From Acholeplasmataceae bacterium (GTDB taxonomy: Bacteria; Bacillota_I; Bacilli_A; ML615J-28; CAG-698): a DNA stretch of 5,878 nt. Below the pieces are notes generated by a model, which had not been told where the DNA came from, made no database searches, and saw only the letters and a list, made by a program, of their open reading frames with translations. Positions 5,593-5,878 of the stretch are shown here, one piece after another (within the stretch, counting starts at the first letter, position 1; each line of letters starts with the position of its first letter). A program made the position numbers and the translations under genes. Location: contig DUUA01000014.1 in assembly GCA_012841765.1 (NCBI GenBank), forward strand, positions 1 through 5,878. The letters run 5' to 3'.

Positions 5593-5601
5593 ATTGTATC
5601 A
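5593..5601 (-). promoter_or_regulatory. Possible extended -10 promoter of the 53-aa gene
   Basis: The minus strand reads TGATACAAT: TACAAT (5598-5593) with TG one base upstream, 24 bases before the ATG at 5568. ATACA and TGTAT arms, five bases each with a seven-base spacer, overlap the box and could be a small operator, but arms this short occur by chance in AT-rich DNA. Confidence 0.4.
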
Positions 5602-5613
5602 AAGTACAGGTTT

Positions 5614-5878
5614 TTGGTATCAGTTCAACTAAACGCACTCCTTAATTTATATAAGAAAAAGTACCTTTATGAAACCAAACAACTAACCAAAACAGATTAT
5701 CATGAGTTTTTAGCCGAATATATATCACTAATTGAATCAAACACTTCGTTTAATATTTATTTATTCGCCATCCAATTAGAAATTATAAAGGAAATACCAA
5801 ATCATCAGTTTTCTTTATCGGAAGTTACCTTAAAATTGTTTCGTGAAGAATTTAGTTATAGCGTGATAATGGTTGCTA
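5614..5878 (+). CDS. Partial open reading frame running off the right edge, function unknown
   Basis: A frame with no stop runs from 5530 to the end of the window (349 bases), unusual for non-coding DNA this rich in AT. From about 5635 it reads like protein (LLNLYKKKYLYETKQL, then TDYHEFLAEYISLIES, NIYLFAIQLEIIKEIP, SLSEVTLKLFREEF). I do not recognise the family; the visible part looks mostly alpha-helical and soluble. No ATG occurs in frame before the last few codons. The only plausible start is TTG at 5614, with a poor AGG three bases upstream, and it lies inside the promoter region of the divergent 53-aa gene. It may be a genuine gene with a weak TTG start or the remnant of a gene that lost its 5' end. 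C-ending codons (GCC, ACC, AGC, CTC) look somewhat more common than in neighbouring genes. The 3' end is outside the window. Confidence 0.45.
   Translation, partial: MVSVQLNALLNLYKKKYLYETKQLTKTDYHEFLAEYISLIESNTSFNIYLFAIQLEIIKEIPNHQFSLSEVTLKLFREEFSYSVIMVA

Noticed and set aside
5669..5686. ATG within the right-edge region as a gene start
   Set aside because: It is out of the long open frame and meets a TAA after five codons.
1..5878. CRISPR array, tRNA, rRNA, insertion sequence or defence system
   Set aside because: No direct repeat series, cloverleaf, transposase motif or terminal inverted repeats were found on either strand; the genes are ordinary metabolic and maintenance families.

Overview
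The window is strongly AT-rich DNA, densely packed with short housekeeping and stress-type genes. They are preceded by AGGAGG-like ribosome binding sites and followed by small hairpin terminators. This, together with the best-matching families (a Bacillus-type Fra/YdhG protein, a FrnE-type DsbA protein), points to a low-GC Bacillota or Mycoplasmatota chromosome. All tryptophans are TGG and no gene contains an in-frame TGA, so the genetic code looks standard. That argues against Mycoplasma or Spiroplasma and would fit an Acholeplasma- or Izemoplasma-like lineage or an AT-rich Bacilli/Erysipelotrichia member; this placement is inference.

Layout. Positions 1-80 hold a long hairpin that ends the first operon. 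Positions 80-2349 are a four-gene minus-strand operon read from right to left: flavin reductase-like protein (TTG start), Fra/YdhG frataxin-like protein, FrnE-type DsbA-family protein, and 3-methyladenine DNA glycosylase I (Tag). Positions 2350-2475 hold a 13-bp inverted repeat in the operon leader and a UUCG-loop terminator. Positions 2476-3819 are a minus-strand RlmD/RlmCD-type rRNA m5U methyltransferase with its own extended -10 promoter. The plus-strand ABM/IsdG-fold gene is transcribed divergently from a good promoter (TTGACT-17-TAAAAT), followed by a luciferase-like flavin oxidoreductase gene and a strong terminator at 5374-5408. A 53-codon minus-strand gene with a near-perfect ribosome binding site converges on that terminator. 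The last ~260 bases hold an open frame running off the window without a convincing start.

Functionally the region is mostly redox and damage maintenance: FMN chemistry (flavin reductase and luciferase-like oxidoreductase), iron or heme (Fra, ABM protein), thiol redox (FrnE) and alkylation repair (Tag). The reductase could supply reduced flavin to the luciferase-like enzyme, but nothing in the sequence proves this.

I see no mobile element, CRISPR array, tRNA, rRNA or defence system. The points most worth a second look are the rRNA methyltransferase that has lost all four Fe-S cysteines and carries NPPR instead of DPPR, the ABM protein with Glu where heme-degrading relatives have Asn, the inverted repeat framing a possible -10 box, and the two unrecognised genes at the right end.
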